Assembly (NCBI GenBank): GCA_964653095.1
Contig: CAZZEH010000002.1
Span: 1-64,000 of the forward strand
Direction of reading: 5' to 3'
From: JAMLHH01 sp964653095
GTDB lineage: Bacteria; Bacteroidota; Bacteroidia; Chitinophagales; JADIYW01
DNA length: 64,000 nt
The translations under genes and the position numbers were made by a program. The notes below the pieces were generated by a model. That model ran no database searches. It was not told where the DNA came from and was given only the letters and a program-made list of their open reading frames with translations. Positions within the stretch are counted from its first letter, which is position 1. Each line of letters opens with the position of its first letter. Positions 45,148-55,100 of the stretch are shown piece after piece.

Positions 45148-46835
45148 GATTTGTTATGTTTTAAAAATTCCCAATACTGCTCTAACACTATTGAATTTTG
45201 TTGATTATCTGTAAAAATTTCTAAAATACACCGAGAAGAAGAATTAAAAAAATCGTGCAGCGTAGGAAGTAATGCTTCTTCCTTGTTGATTTTCATATAA
45301 TCCCATTGGTATTGAGCAGCTATATGCTCCACATTTTGCTGCATAGTAGTTTCAAAATATTTTTCTAGCTCAGGAACTTTGTCAGGTCCAGGGATAATTC
45401 TAAAAATTCCTCCTCCACTATTGTTAATTACAATGATTTTTAAGTTATTAACTTTTTCCTCATTCCATAAAGCATTAATGTCATACATAAAAGCGACATC
45501 ACCGGTAATCAATAAGAAATCTTTTTCTTTGGCAGCAGCAGCATTCCCCACAGCAGTACTGGTGCATCCATCTATTCCGCTAGTTCCTCTATTGCACCAA
45601 ATACTTTCTATTGTTGAATTATCAAACAACTGAGAATAACGTATGGGCGAGCTATTTGAAAAATGCACGTGGTAATGTTTAGGTAAACTGCTATAAATAG
45701 CATCAAACACCTTTAAATCACTATAAGCAGCTGTTGGTAAAAACTGTTGATGTCGTTGCTGATACTGTTGGTGATATTGCCGCATATTTGCTTTATAAGT
45801 AGAGTTTACAGGTTGAAGGTAAGGAAGTAAGTTAGAAAAGAAGTACGCTGCTTCAGTAGGAATAGCAAGACTTAATGATTGGTAAGTATCCATAGTACTA
45901 TCCCAAGTATCGATGTTCCAATGGGATTTGGGAGAATATTTTCGTAACAAAGTTTTGATTCTCTTAGAAACTATTGCTCCACCAATGGTGATCAATAAAT
46001 CGGGTTGAACTTCCTTTTTTTCTTCCTCCTCCATATTGGTAATGCTGCGGTCAATATTTTCAATAAAGTCAGCATGAGTAACATTAGAGGTAGATTCTGT
46101 GAATACAATAAGATTATTCCATGTTACCAACTGATTTAATACTTGTTGAAGTTCTTCATCTTTCTTACTTTGACCAATAAGAAGCATTATTTTAGGGCTG
46201 TTCACCCACTGAGTGGCTAAGGCTTGATAATCCGCTGAAGTCAAGGTGTTGCTTACGTGCTGACTTCTAAATATTTGAGGCGAAACACTAATTTGAGCGG
46301 TTTCATAAAGAGGTTCTGATAAAGGCACATTAAAATGAACAGGTCCTTTGTTGATAGTTGTAGCTATTGCCCATGCTTCACTAACAGAACGTTGAATATT
46401 CCATAACTCTTCGCTGGTAGTGGCATCTCCTTTTAACTCATAACTCTTTCGGATGTAATTTTGATAAAGATTGGTTTGGTTAATGGTTTGCCCATCTCCT
46501 TGGTCTGTCCATTCTTTTGTCCTGTCGGCAGTTATCACTATCAAAGGGATTCTTTGGTAATAGGCTTCTGCAATAGCAGGAGCAAAGTTTAAAGCTGCTG
46601 AACCACTGGTGCAAACTATAACTACAGGCTGATTGGTTTCTATCGCTTTCCCTAGGGCATAAAAAGCTGCACTTCTTTCATCTCTGATACTACTACAGTT
46701 AAAAGCCGGATGTCGATGAAAAGAAAGGGTAAAAGGTGCATTTCTTGAGCCCGGACAAATAACAACCTCCCTCACTCCTAACTCTGCTAATGCTAGCACA
46801 AGTTGTTGTACTCCTTTTTTTGCCGATAATTCCAT
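45144..46835 (-). CDS. menD: SEPHCHC synthase (2-succinyl-5-enolpyruvyl-6-hydroxy-3-cyclohexene-1-carboxylate synthase)
   Basis: A 563-residue thiamine-diphosphate enzyme joining isochorismate and 2-oxoglutarate. The N-terminal VVICPGSRNAPFTLSFHRH and the activating Glu region VCTSGSAALNFAPAIAEAYYQ are present. The TPP-binding GDVAFMYDINALWNEE...NNSGGGIF closes the assignment. It shares one base with the menF stop and four with the menB start, so translation is tightly coupled. Confidence 0.96.
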   Translation of the reverse strand: MELSAKKGVQQLVLALAELGVREVVICPGSRNAPFTLSFHRHPAFNCSSIRDERSAAFYALGKAIETNQPVVIVCTSGSAALNFAPAIAEAYYQRIPLIVITADRTKEWTDQGDGQTINQTNLYQNYIRKSYELKGDATTSEELWNIQRSVSEAWAIATTINKGPVHFNVPLSEPLYETAQISVSPQIFRSQHVSNTLTSADYQALATQWVNSPKIMLLIGQSKKDEELQQVLNQLVTWNNLIVFTESTSNVTHADFIENIDRSITNMEEEEKKEVQPDLLITIGGAIVSKRIKTLLRKYSPKSHWNIDTWDSTMDTYQSLSLAIPTEAAYFFSNLLPYLQPVNSTYKANMRQYHQQYQQRHQQFLPTAAYSDLKVFDAIYSSLPKHYHVHFSNSSPIRYSQLFDNSTIESIWCNRGTSGIDGCTSTAVGNAAAAKEKDFLLITGDVAFMYDINALWNEEKVNNLKIIVINNSGGGIFRIIPGPDKVPELEKYFETTMQQNVEHIAAQYQWDYMKINKEEALLPTLHDFFNSSSRCILEIFTDNQQNSIVLEQYWEFLKHNKS

Positions 46836-47920
46836 TAGCTCAGTACTTTTATTGAATGAATAACATTGATTAAGGTTTTACTCTTTAGAATGGTCTCTTC
46901 CCACTCTTCTTCAAGAACAGACTCAGCAGTAAGCCCTCCGCCCACATATAAAGCTATTTTATCTTCTCCTATTTGCATGCATCTCAAATTTACATACAAA
47001 GAAGCAGTTGTATTAAAATCTGTTTCTCCCATTACTCCTGTATAATATTTCCTTTTATAGCTCTCGTGAGCAGCAATACATTTTAAACTATTTTGTAGAG
47101 GAAATCCTCCAACAGCAGGCGTAGGATGAAGAGTTTGTATAATTTCTTCTATACTCGTTTTATTAACATTCTCAAATTCATAATCAGTTCTCAAATGTGC
47201 CACCATAGCTGACTCAACAGTATAAGGACCTTTCTTGTTCTTCAATGGAATTTGAAAAGAAGAAAAGATATGTTGAATATATTCTCCCACCATCTCGTGT
47301 TCTTTCATTTCTTTGTCTCGCCATACATACTCTCCACCGCTATGTTTCACTTGAGTGCCTGCCAATGCCATTACTTTGATTTGCTCCCCTTGTTGGTTAA
47401 ACAACAATTCTGGTGAAGCACCTGACCACATTCCTACTTCTGGATGAAAGAAAAGATAGGTAAAAGCTGTGGGGTATTTTTTTTCTAAGGCTATGAAGAA
47501 ATCAATAGGCTCGAAATCGTCTGGTCGTTGGATATGAATAACCCTAGATAAAATAGCTTTATCTACAGCACCCGAATTGATTTCATTGAGATAGTTATTA
47601 AATCCCTTTATATATTCTTCTTGAGTTGTTTCTTTAGGAAAATGAGCTGCTGCATCAGGACTTGGTGTAAGTTGATTGATAACTTCCAAAAAATCATTGG
47701 AAATAGGCTCTTTATTTAAAACACTTAGCACTATCTTATCTGCTGGATTATCCTCAGGGAAAGGGTAAAAAAGGAAAGAAGTACTAGGTTCGTGAGGAAG
47801 CAATTCTTTTTCTACTGCTATAGATAAGAGGTCTGTATGGGGAAAACGATAGATGCAAAAAGCCCTGTTTTTCTTCCACAAAGCTGTTGCACAGGTATAT
47901 AAATTTTCCGTTGCATCCAT
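46835..47920 (-). CDS. menF: isochorismate synthase
   Basis: A 361-residue chorismate-binding enzyme, first of the menaquinone branch. Core motifs are KAILSRVIHI, GMWSGASPELLF, ALAGTQ, HLRTDYEFE, LHPTPAVGGFP and the Glu-rich YVGGGLTAES at the end. It is shorter than E. coli MenF, as usual in this phylum. First gene of menF-D-B-A-C-E; the leader upstream (47,921-48,107) has no clear consensus promoter. Confidence 0.93.
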   Translation of the reverse strand: MDATENLYTCATALWKKNRAFCIYRFPHTDLLSIAVEKELLPHEPSTSFLFYPFPEDNPADKIVLSVLNKEPISNDFLEVINQLTPSPDAAAHFPKETTQEEYIKGFNNYLNEINSGAVDKAILSRVIHIQRPDDFEPIDFFIALEKKYPTAFTYLFFHPEVGMWSGASPELLFNQQGEQIKVMALAGTQVKHSGGEYVWRDKEMKEHEMVGEYIQHIFSSFQIPLKNKKGPYTVESAMVAHLRTDYEFENVNKTSIEEIIQTLHPTPAVGGFPLQNSLKCIAAHESYKRKYYTGVMGETDFNTTASLYVNLRCMQIGEDKIALYVGGGLTAESVLEEEWEETILKSKTLINVIHSIKVLS

Positions 47921-48107
47921 ATTTAACTACGATACAAAAACTCAAAAAGTAAAGGCTTCCTACAACCTACAAACGAAAAAAATGAGTAAAATATGGATTT
48001 GAAAATCCCTGATGAATAATCCGGGTTAAATATTACAGAGAATTGCACGAGCAAATTTACACTTCCGGAATTATCATACTCACTATTCAACATTATTTGT
48101 TTTTGGG

Positions 48108-50003
48108 TTATTTTTTCAGATAATTCAAGACATCTTCTAATTTTTCAACTGAATCTTTGAGCCCGCCATCACGATTTCTGAAAATCCAGACGGTTTTGTG
48201 ACCTTCGATAATAGGAACTAATTCCTGTATCAATGCATCTTTTTTTGCACGGATTATTTCATTCGTGCTCTTGTCCGTAGTACTCAATCGTGCCAGTCCG
48301 AGATGTATGCCGAACATAGCCAGTCTGGAAGCCTGTTCCAGCTCCTTTAGAATGATGTCCGCATCGTAGCTTTTCGGTTGTGCCTGACGCAGATAGTCCA
48401 AGCCCTTTTGTATCTCTTTTTCGGCGGCAAGAAGACCACTCTTGTTAAGTTCTTTGGTTTGGTACTGCCCCTGCATCGTCCATGCAAATCTGCGTATCAT
48501 CAGGTGAAAAGCATTGGCATTACCTTCAGGGATATCTGCTTTCAGATACGCATTGCCCAGAGTCAAGACAGCTTTTGCAGTATAGCCCGTAGTATCGTTA
48601 AAGACATATCTGTTGAGTAAAAACTCCAGATTATCAATAGAGTTATCGGACTGATTCCAGGCATATCCTGCTCCCAAAACCAAAGATGGATAGCTGACAG
48701 ATTTGGGCTGAAAGTGCCCGTAATCTCCCCAATCGGTAATCAGGTAACCTTTTGCACCGTATTTTTTGCCCTGTACAGCTGCATTCTTCAGATTCAAAAA
48801 CGCATTGTGATTTCTGCCGATTTCAGAGCGCCAGGTAGAAGTCCCCGGACAGACATAAAAATCCAAACCGGCGCTCTTAAACTTGGGTAGATTTTTATTA
48901 AACGGATAGTCTGCCTCATAGCCCCACACCATGGCAGTCATATTTTTAGGGATATCTTTAATCAGTTCCGGATGATTGAGAACAATATCGCCCCAAAACT
49001 GAGTGAGTTTGCCGTTTTTATTGACTTCATCGTTCAGTTTTTTCAGAAAATCCAGATAGACCTGTCCTTTCCCGATTTTATCGCTCAGGGCTTTGGACTT
49101 TCCCAATCCGAGTTCTACGGTTTCGTCTCCTCCGATATTGACATACGGACTGGTGAAATTAGGCAGCAACTCAGTGTACAATTCCTGCATCAGTTTCAGA
49201 GAATTGGGATTGGTAGGAGCGAGGGCAGTTCTTTTTTGATCGCCCCAGATGGTCTTACAATCCGTCTCGCATTCGCTCAGTGTTAAGTATTCATCGTGTT
49301 TCAGCCAGTTTTCCATGTGTCCAAATGAGTTTTGATTAGGCACCAAGTCTATCCCTTTTTTGATGCAGTAGGCATTGAGACTTTGAATTTGCTCGGCTGT
49401 CATCGGACTTGCATTTTTCCAAACAACCTCATGGTTTTTGTAGGCAAAAGTATGTTCTGTATAAAGTTGCAATTCATTGAATCTCCAAACTGACAACTGA
49501 TCAACTAAGGCATAGAGACTCTCCATAGTCGGGATTTTGTCCCGACTGATATCCAGCATATATCCCCGGCGTTCAAAGTCTGCCCAGTCTTCGATATGTA
49601 TCTTGGGTAAAGGTTTATTTTCCGTTTTGGCATAGTTTAGAAGGTGGGAGAGAGTTTGTAATCCGTATTGAAATGCGCTTGTGCTTTTAGCCATCAGGCG
49701 GACTTCAGAAGAGTCGATATCCAAATAGTATTCATCGTGATGTTTGAGATTCTCATCAATTATAAAATCTATATCTAATGTTTCTTCTCCATTATTATAC
49801 TGCCATTTCCCAATAGATAGTTCCGGACCGCTCACTTTTTGGAAAAGATCTAATCCGGCAGCCAGTTCCGGGCTGATAGCCGGAATACTGTCCTGTATTT
49901 CCATCTTCTGCGGCTGAAAAATCAGGTACTTAGAGATATTGCTATTGGCAAATAAAGAATTGCTGATGAGGGTGGAGAGGATAAGTAGGATGTATCTGGT
50001 CAT
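48108..50003 (-). CDS. glycoside hydrolase family 20, beta-N-acetylhexosaminidase-like
   Basis: About 631 residues from ATG 50003, which gives a signal peptide (TRYILLILSTLISNSLFA); the frame extends 20 codons upstream. It has an N-terminal GH20b-like alpha/beta domain (~40-150) and a TIM barrel opening with RRGYMLDISRDKIPT. The catalytic Asp-Glu pair is in YVNIGGDETVELG. FVCPGTSTWRSEIGRN-like segments place it in the GH20 subgroup with a long C-terminal helical domain. Periplasmic or secreted chitobiose/N-glycan degradation is likely (inference). Confidence 0.82.
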   Translation of the reverse strand: MTRYILLILSTLISNSLFANSNISKYLIFQPQKMEIQDSIPAISPELAAGLDLFQKVSGPELSIGKWQYNNGEETLDIDFIIDENLKHHDEYYLDIDSSEVRLMAKSTSAFQYGLQTLSHLLNYAKTENKPLPKIHIEDWADFERRGYMLDISRDKIPTMESLYALVDQLSVWRFNELQLYTEHTFAYKNHEVVWKNASPMTAEQIQSLNAYCIKKGIDLVPNQNSFGHMENWLKHDEYLTLSECETDCKTIWGDQKRTALAPTNPNSLKLMQELYTELLPNFTSPYVNIGGDETVELGLGKSKALSDKIGKGQVYLDFLKKLNDEVNKNGKLTQFWGDIVLNHPELIKDIPKNMTAMVWGYEADYPFNKNLPKFKSAGLDFYVCPGTSTWRSEIGRNHNAFLNLKNAAVQGKKYGAKGYLITDWGDYGHFQPKSVSYPSLVLGAGYAWNQSDNSIDNLEFLLNRYVFNDTTGYTAKAVLTLGNAYLKADIPEGNANAFHLMIRRFAWTMQGQYQTKELNKSGLLAAEKEIQKGLDYLRQAQPKSYDADIILKELEQASRLAMFGIHLGLARLSTTDKSTNEIIRAKKDALIQELVPIIEGHKTVWIFRNRDGGLKDSVEKLEDVLNYLKK

Positions 50004-50110
50004 ATTTTGAGAAGTATGGTCTAAGGATAAATAAAGTGATTTAACCTGACAAGCATCTGTCAAAGATTACACCAAAATACTGAAATTATTCAGCCGTTTT
50101 AATGCCATCT

Positions 50111-50272
50111 TCATTTTTTAAGTATTTCTTTTCGCTCATTAGTCAATTTTACGATTTCGTTATCCGCCGAATCAGAAGCGATAAGTTTATCAAGAGCAAT
50201 TAGTAAATCTTTGTTGTCAGTAGAGGAGATTTTATCAACCAGTCCATTTTTAATGTCATTTATTGTAAGCAT
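50111..50272 (-). CDS. small antitoxin-like protein (orphan)
   Basis: A 53-residue ORF beginning MLTINDIKNGLVDKISSTDN and ending NERKEILKK. The pattern (an N-terminal helix, a DLLIALDKLIA helix, and a C-terminal LTNERKEIL) matches short Bacteroidota addiction-module antitoxins. No toxin gene (RelE/ParE-like) follows; the GH20 gene comes next on this strand. It may be an orphan antitoxin or a remnant. Confidence 0.6.
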   Translation of the reverse strand: MLTINDIKNGLVDKISSTDNKDLLIALDKLIASDSADNEIVKLTNERKEILKK

Positions 50273-50394
50273 TTGTGGTGCATTTTTATAAATATACGAA
50301 TACTAATTTTGTTTTGATATTTACAATAGCAGATAAAGAACTGCTAATAATAGTAATCAAGAATTAATAAGTCTATTTAAAAAAAATAAAAAAC

Positions 50395-50425
50395 TTGCTC
50401 AATTCAAAAACTGTTTTTACATTTG
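50395..50425 (+). promoter_or_regulatory. promoter of tetR-RND operon
   Basis: TTG at 50395-50397 and TACATTTG at 50418-50425 form a Bacteroidota-type promoter with a 20-bp spacer. The predicted start lies inside the operator that follows. Confidence 0.65.
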
Positions 50426-50427
50426 CC

Positions 50428-50448
50428 GACTAAAATACGTTTTTAGTC
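50428..50448. promoter_or_regulatory. TetR operator O1
   Basis: Perfect inverted repeat GACTAAAA-TACGT-TTTTAGTC, 21 bp, just after the -7 box and 13 bp before the tetR start. A similar site lies before the efflux genes (O2). Confidence 0.8.
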
Positions 50449-50461
50449 AGTAAGTATAAAT

Positions 50462-51055
50462 ATGGGAAAAGATGAAATTGTAATTCAGGACATCATAAAC
50501 GGTGCTAAAAAGTTAATGCAACAGTATGGTTTGAAAAAAACCACAATGGAAGATATTGCAAAATCAGCAGGAAAAAGCAAAAGCACTTTATACTATTATT
50601 TCAAAGACAAAGATGAAATTTTTGATAGAGTTATTAATCTTGAAATAGATGAATTATTTCACACGGTTAAAACAGCTGTAAACAAACAAACGGATGTAGT
50701 TAGTATGCTGAAAGCGTACATCTTAACCAAGATAAAGACCATAAGAGAAAAAATTAACCTGTACAATTTTGCTATTGAAAACGATTTACAAGGCAGGCTT
50801 AATGATGAATTTACTATTCTTCGCAACAGATACGACAAGGAAGAAAAAAAGCTGATAAGCGACATTTTAAACAAAGGTGTTGAAACGAAAATTTTCAAAA
50901 ACGAAATCAAGCAGGAGATTGATAGTCTAAGCGACCTTTTTGTGAGTTGCGTGAGAGGTGTTGAAATGGATATTATTGCTCAGAAAAAACACAAAGTTTT
51001 AGCAGATAAGGTAGACTTATTTGTAGAAATACTTGTTAAAGGTATGGGCGAATAA
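50462..51055 (+). CDS. TetR-family transcriptional repressor
   Basis: A 197-residue one-component regulator. The N-terminal helix-turn-helix reads QYGLKKTTMEDIAKSAGKSK followed by STLYYYFKDKDEIFD, typical TetR. The C-terminal ~130 residues form the helical ligand domain and are not assignable. It heads a tetR-MFP-RND-OMF cluster and has an operator overlapping its own promoter, so it very probably represses itself and the pump until a pump substrate binds. Confidence 0.93.
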   Translation: MGKDEIVIQDIINGAKKLMQQYGLKKTTMEDIAKSAGKSKSTLYYYFKDKDEIFDRVINLEIDELFHTVKTAVNKQTDVVSMLKAYILTKIKTIREKINLYNFAIENDLQGRLNDEFTILRNRYDKEEKKLISDILNKGVETKIFKNEIKQEIDSLSDLFVSCVRGVEMDIIAQKKHKVLADKVDLFVEILVKGMGE

Positions 51056-51079
51056 AAATCAAGTAAGTGTAAAAATTAA

Positions 51080-51103
51080 AATGCTTTTAGAAGCATTTTT
51101 TTT
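51080..51103 (+). terminator. attenuating hairpin between tetR and efflux genes
   Basis: AATGCTT-TTAG-AAGCATT followed by T8, 24 bp after the tetR stop. It could separate tetR from the pump transcript. Confidence 0.7.
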
Positions 51104-51115
51104 AAATAAAAAATC

Positions 51116-51136
51116 GACCGAAAAACGAAATTAGTC
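51116..51136. promoter_or_regulatory. TetR operator O2 (imperfect)
   Basis: GACCGAAAAACGAAATTAGTC, 21 bp, matches operator O1 at 15 of 21 positions including both outer GAC/GTC arms and the central ACG. It lies 21 bp before the adaptor gene, suggesting that the pump is repressed separately. Confidence 0.65.
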
Positions 51137-51157
51137 AAATAGTAAAATTAAAAAATA

Positions 51158-52186
51158 ATGAACAGAATAAATCATTTAGTATTAGCGGGAATATTTGTAT
51201 TTACAAGTTGCTCGCACAAAGAGAATACATCAACTGTAGAAAACAATAGTGTGTTTAATGTTCAGGCAGAACAGCCTGTAAATTACAACGGACAAATTCA
51301 GTCGGGATATTCGGGCGTGGTAGAAGCCAAAAAAACAACGGCTTTGAGTTTTGCGACAATGGGAACAGTTACGGAAATATTTGTTGATGAGGGGCAGGCT
51401 GTAAGTAAAGGACAGTTGTTAGCCAAAGTAAATGCTTCCAATGCTCAAAATGCCTATCAGGCTGCCATATCTAAACAACAGCAGGCCGAAGATGCTTACA
51501 AACGATTAAAACCAATGAAAGAAAACGGCACACTTCCTGAAATAAAGTGGGTGGAAGTGGAAACAGGCGTTGAACAGGCAAAAGCAGCTGTAGCCATTGC
51601 ACAAAAAGGAATAAATGACTGCAATTTGTATGCCCCCGAAAGTGGCGTTATCGGCAAAAGGAATGTGCAGGTAGGAATGAACGTGATGCCAGCAATGACT
51701 GTATTGGAATTACTGAACATACAATTGGTTTATGTTAAAATTCCTGTTTCTGAAAATGAAATAAGCCAATTCAAGAAAGGCGAAACCGCACAAGTCACTA
51801 TCAACGCCATTGATAAAACCGTTATAGGTACAGTAAATGAAATAGGCGTTACGGCAGATATTTTATCGCATACCTATCCTGTAAAAATTGAAGTGCAAAA
51901 TACAACAGGCAAAATCAAGCCCGGAATGATTTGCTCCGTTCGGACCATCGCCCAGGACGAACGTACAGGTTGGTTGGTTTCCAATAAAGCCTTGCAGAAA
52001 GATGTAAATGGCAGCCAATTCATTTATGTGGAGCAAAACGGCAAGTCGGTAAAAGTTCCTGTACAAACCATTGCTCTGATTGACAACAAAATATTGATAC
52101 AGGGCGATGTGCCTTTAAATGCCAGCATCATCACTTCAGGGCAACAAAAATTAAGTGACGGAACATCTGTAGAAATCATCAATTAA
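51158..52186 (+). CDS. RND efflux periplasmic adaptor (membrane fusion protein)
   Basis: A 342-residue lipoprotein: signal peptide with lipobox FTSC (Cys ~18). It has barrel-sandwich halves (GYSGVVEAKKTTALSFATMG and LYAPESGVIGKRNVQVGM), a short alpha-hairpin around QQQAEDAYKRLKPM, and a beta-barrel (VYVKIPVSENEI). It bridges inner-membrane pump and outer-membrane channel. The RND gene starts 3 bp downstream. Confidence 0.93.
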   Translation: MNRINHLVLAGIFVFTSCSHKENTSTVENNSVFNVQAEQPVNYNGQIQSGYSGVVEAKKTTALSFATMGTVTEIFVDEGQAVSKGQLLAKVNASNAQNAYQAAISKQQQAEDAYKRLKPMKENGTLPEIKWVEVETGVEQAKAAVAIAQKGINDCNLYAPESGVIGKRNVQVGMNVMPAMTVLELLNIQLVYVKIPVSENEISQFKKGETAQVTINAIDKTVIGTVNEIGVTADILSHTYPVKIEVQNTTGKIKPGMICSVRTIAQDERTGWLVSNKALQKDVNGSQFIYVEQNGKSVKVPVQTIALIDNKILIQGDVPLNASIITSGQQKLSDGTSVEIIN

Positions 52187-52189
52187 ATT

Positions 52190-55100
52190 ATGGCAGCAAA
52201 GAATTTCAATATCATAGAATTGGCTATGAAGCACAAGCAAATAGCCATTATCATTACGTCTGTTTTTGTGTTGATTGGTGTGATTTCACTAATCGTAATG
52301 CCAAGAAACGAGTTTCCTGAATTTACCATTCGTCAGGGCTTAATTATTGGAGTTTACCCGGGTGCTAATTCAGCACAGGTAGAAGAACAATTAACCACTA
52401 AAGTAGAAAGTTTTCTGTATGGCTTTGAAGAAGTAAACAGAGAAAAAACCTATTCCATTTCCAAAGAGGGAATGTTGATTGTGTTTGTAGAAGTCAATAA
52501 CAATGTAAAAGACCCTGATGCCTTTTGGGATAAAATAAAGTTTGGATTAAATAACCTAAAAGCGGAATTACCCCCACAGGTTTTAGCTCTGATAGCCAAT
52601 AATGACTTTGGGAATACATCAGCTATTTTGCTTACGGTACAGTCTGATAGTAAAACCTATAAAGAACTTGACCGTGAGCTGAAAGTTATTGAAACTGAAT
52701 TGCGAAAAATAAAAGCAGTTTCCAAAGTAAAGCATTTTGGATTGCAACAAGAGCAAATTACTATTTACCCCGACAACGATAAATTGGCTTATTATGGTGT
52801 AAAACCAATGAGCATATTGATTGCAGCACAGTTAGAGGGTGCGGTATATTATGGAGGGGAGTTGGACAATGCGGAGCAAATTACACCAATACACATCCCT
52901 GCCTCTTACAATACCGAAGAAGATATAAGAAATCAGATTGTTTATACCGACCCCACAGGTAACGTTATTCGTGTAAAAGACGTAGCCCGGGTAATAAGAG
53001 AATACCCCAAGCCTGATGCTTATATCAAAAACAACGGTACAAACAGTTTGCTCATTTCTTTGGAAATGCAGCCAGGCAATAATATTGTAGATTTTGGCAA
53101 AACAGTGGATGAAACGCTGCAAACTTTAAAAGGCAAAATTTCGCCTGATGTACAAATAGCAAAAATCGCGGATATGCCGCAAGCCGTTAAATATTCTATC
53201 AATCATTTTCTGAAAGAGTTTTCTTTTGCGATTGTCTCCGTGATTATTATAATAATGCTTTTATTGCCATTTAGAGTTGCCTTAGTATCAGGCATCACAC
53301 TTCCGATTACCATATTTATCACTTTGGCCGTTTTATACGCTTTTGGAGTTGAGTTACAAACGGTTTCTTTGGCGGGGTTGATAGTCGTTTTGGGCATGGT
53401 GGTAGATAATGCTATTGTAATCATTGATGGCCATGTAGAAAAATTGGATCATGGTGAAACTCCTTGGGATGCAGCATGGAAAAGTACAAAGGAATTGTTC
53501 CCTCCGGTATTTGTAGCTACGTTAGCTATCATAGCGACCTATGTACCAATGCCATTTTTCCTTTCAGGGATGGTGGGTGACTTTGTGCAATCTCTGCCTA
53601 TAACGATTGCGGTGGCACTTCTTGTTTCTTTATTGATTGCCGGGCTATTAGTACCCTATATGAGTTTCTATTTTATAAAAAAAGGAGTGAAAAAAGAGCC
53701 AACAGATACCAAGAGGAAAAAAACATTATTGGAACTTTTACAAAATCTTTATGACAACACGTTAGAGTTTGCATTTCGTATTCCTAAAGCCACGATATTT
53801 ATTGGAGGTGTTTCTGTTATTTTGGGTGGACTAATACTTGCATTTGTGCCACGTCAGCTATTCCCGAAAGTAGAGCGGAATCAATTTGCCGTAGAGATAT
53901 ATTTACCGGAGGGCAGTACGTTAGAGCAAACTGCTTTTGTTTCCGACAGCTTGGAACAAATGCTGATGAATGATAAACGGGTTGTAAATGTAGCAGCTTT
54001 TATAGGCACAAGTTCGCCACGCTTTCACACTACTTACGCTCCAAATTTTCCTTCAAAAAATTATGCTCAATTAGTGGTGAATACTCAAACGATAGATGAT
54101 GCATTTCATATTTTGAATGAGTACGAAACAAAATATAGGAATCATTTCCCGAATGCTTATGTGCGGATGAAGCAATTAGACCTGTTGAGTACTACTGCAC
54201 CTATTGAAATACGTATCAGTGGCGATAATTTAGATACCATTAAAACATTGGCACAACAGGTAAAAACTGTAATGGGAAAAAATGAAAACATTATTTGGGC
54301 AAGAACTGATTACTTAAACCCACGACAAGGCATAAGCGTTCAGATAAACGATGAAACCGCAAACCGATTGGGATTGACCAAAGGTGTGGTAGCCACATCA
54401 TTGGCTGCGGGTATGTCTGGATTACCAATAGGTACAATATGGGAGGGCGACTATCCTGTAAGCATTAAGCTGATGAATGAAGCCCAACAGAAAAACAGCT
54501 TTGATGACATTGGCAATCAAAATGTAACATCACCACTCACAGGGGCTACTGTTCCTATAAGGCAGTTGGCAACAAGTATTACCAACGATTGGAGCGAAGG
54601 ACAAATTATTCGCAGAAACGGCACAAGAACAATTACCGTTCGTGCTGATGTAAAACAGGGCGTATTGCCCTACAAAGTGTTGTCCGGCTTAAAAACAGAA
54701 ATCAAAAAACTGCCCAAAGACGAACAAGTTACCTTATTGTATGGTGGAGAAGAAGAAAGTGAGGTGGAAAACTATATTCCGTTGGCAAAGGCTTTGTTTG
54801 CAGGTGTCTTACTTATCTTCTTTATTCTGTTGTTCCATTATAAAAAGTCAAGATTAGCTTTTTTAGTGATGACAACTATGCCGTTAAGTTTCTTGGGAGC
54901 TGCATTAGGATTAGTCATTACAGGTTATCCGTTTGGCTTAACATCTTTCTTAGGTATTATGTGTCTTATGGGTATTGTTGTCCGTAACGGTGTTATTCTT
55001 GTCGATTATGCAGAGGAACTAAGAAGTAAAGACGGAATGTCGCTTTCCGAAGCAGCCATAGCCGCAGGGAAACGCAGAATGCGACCAATTTTCTTAACCT

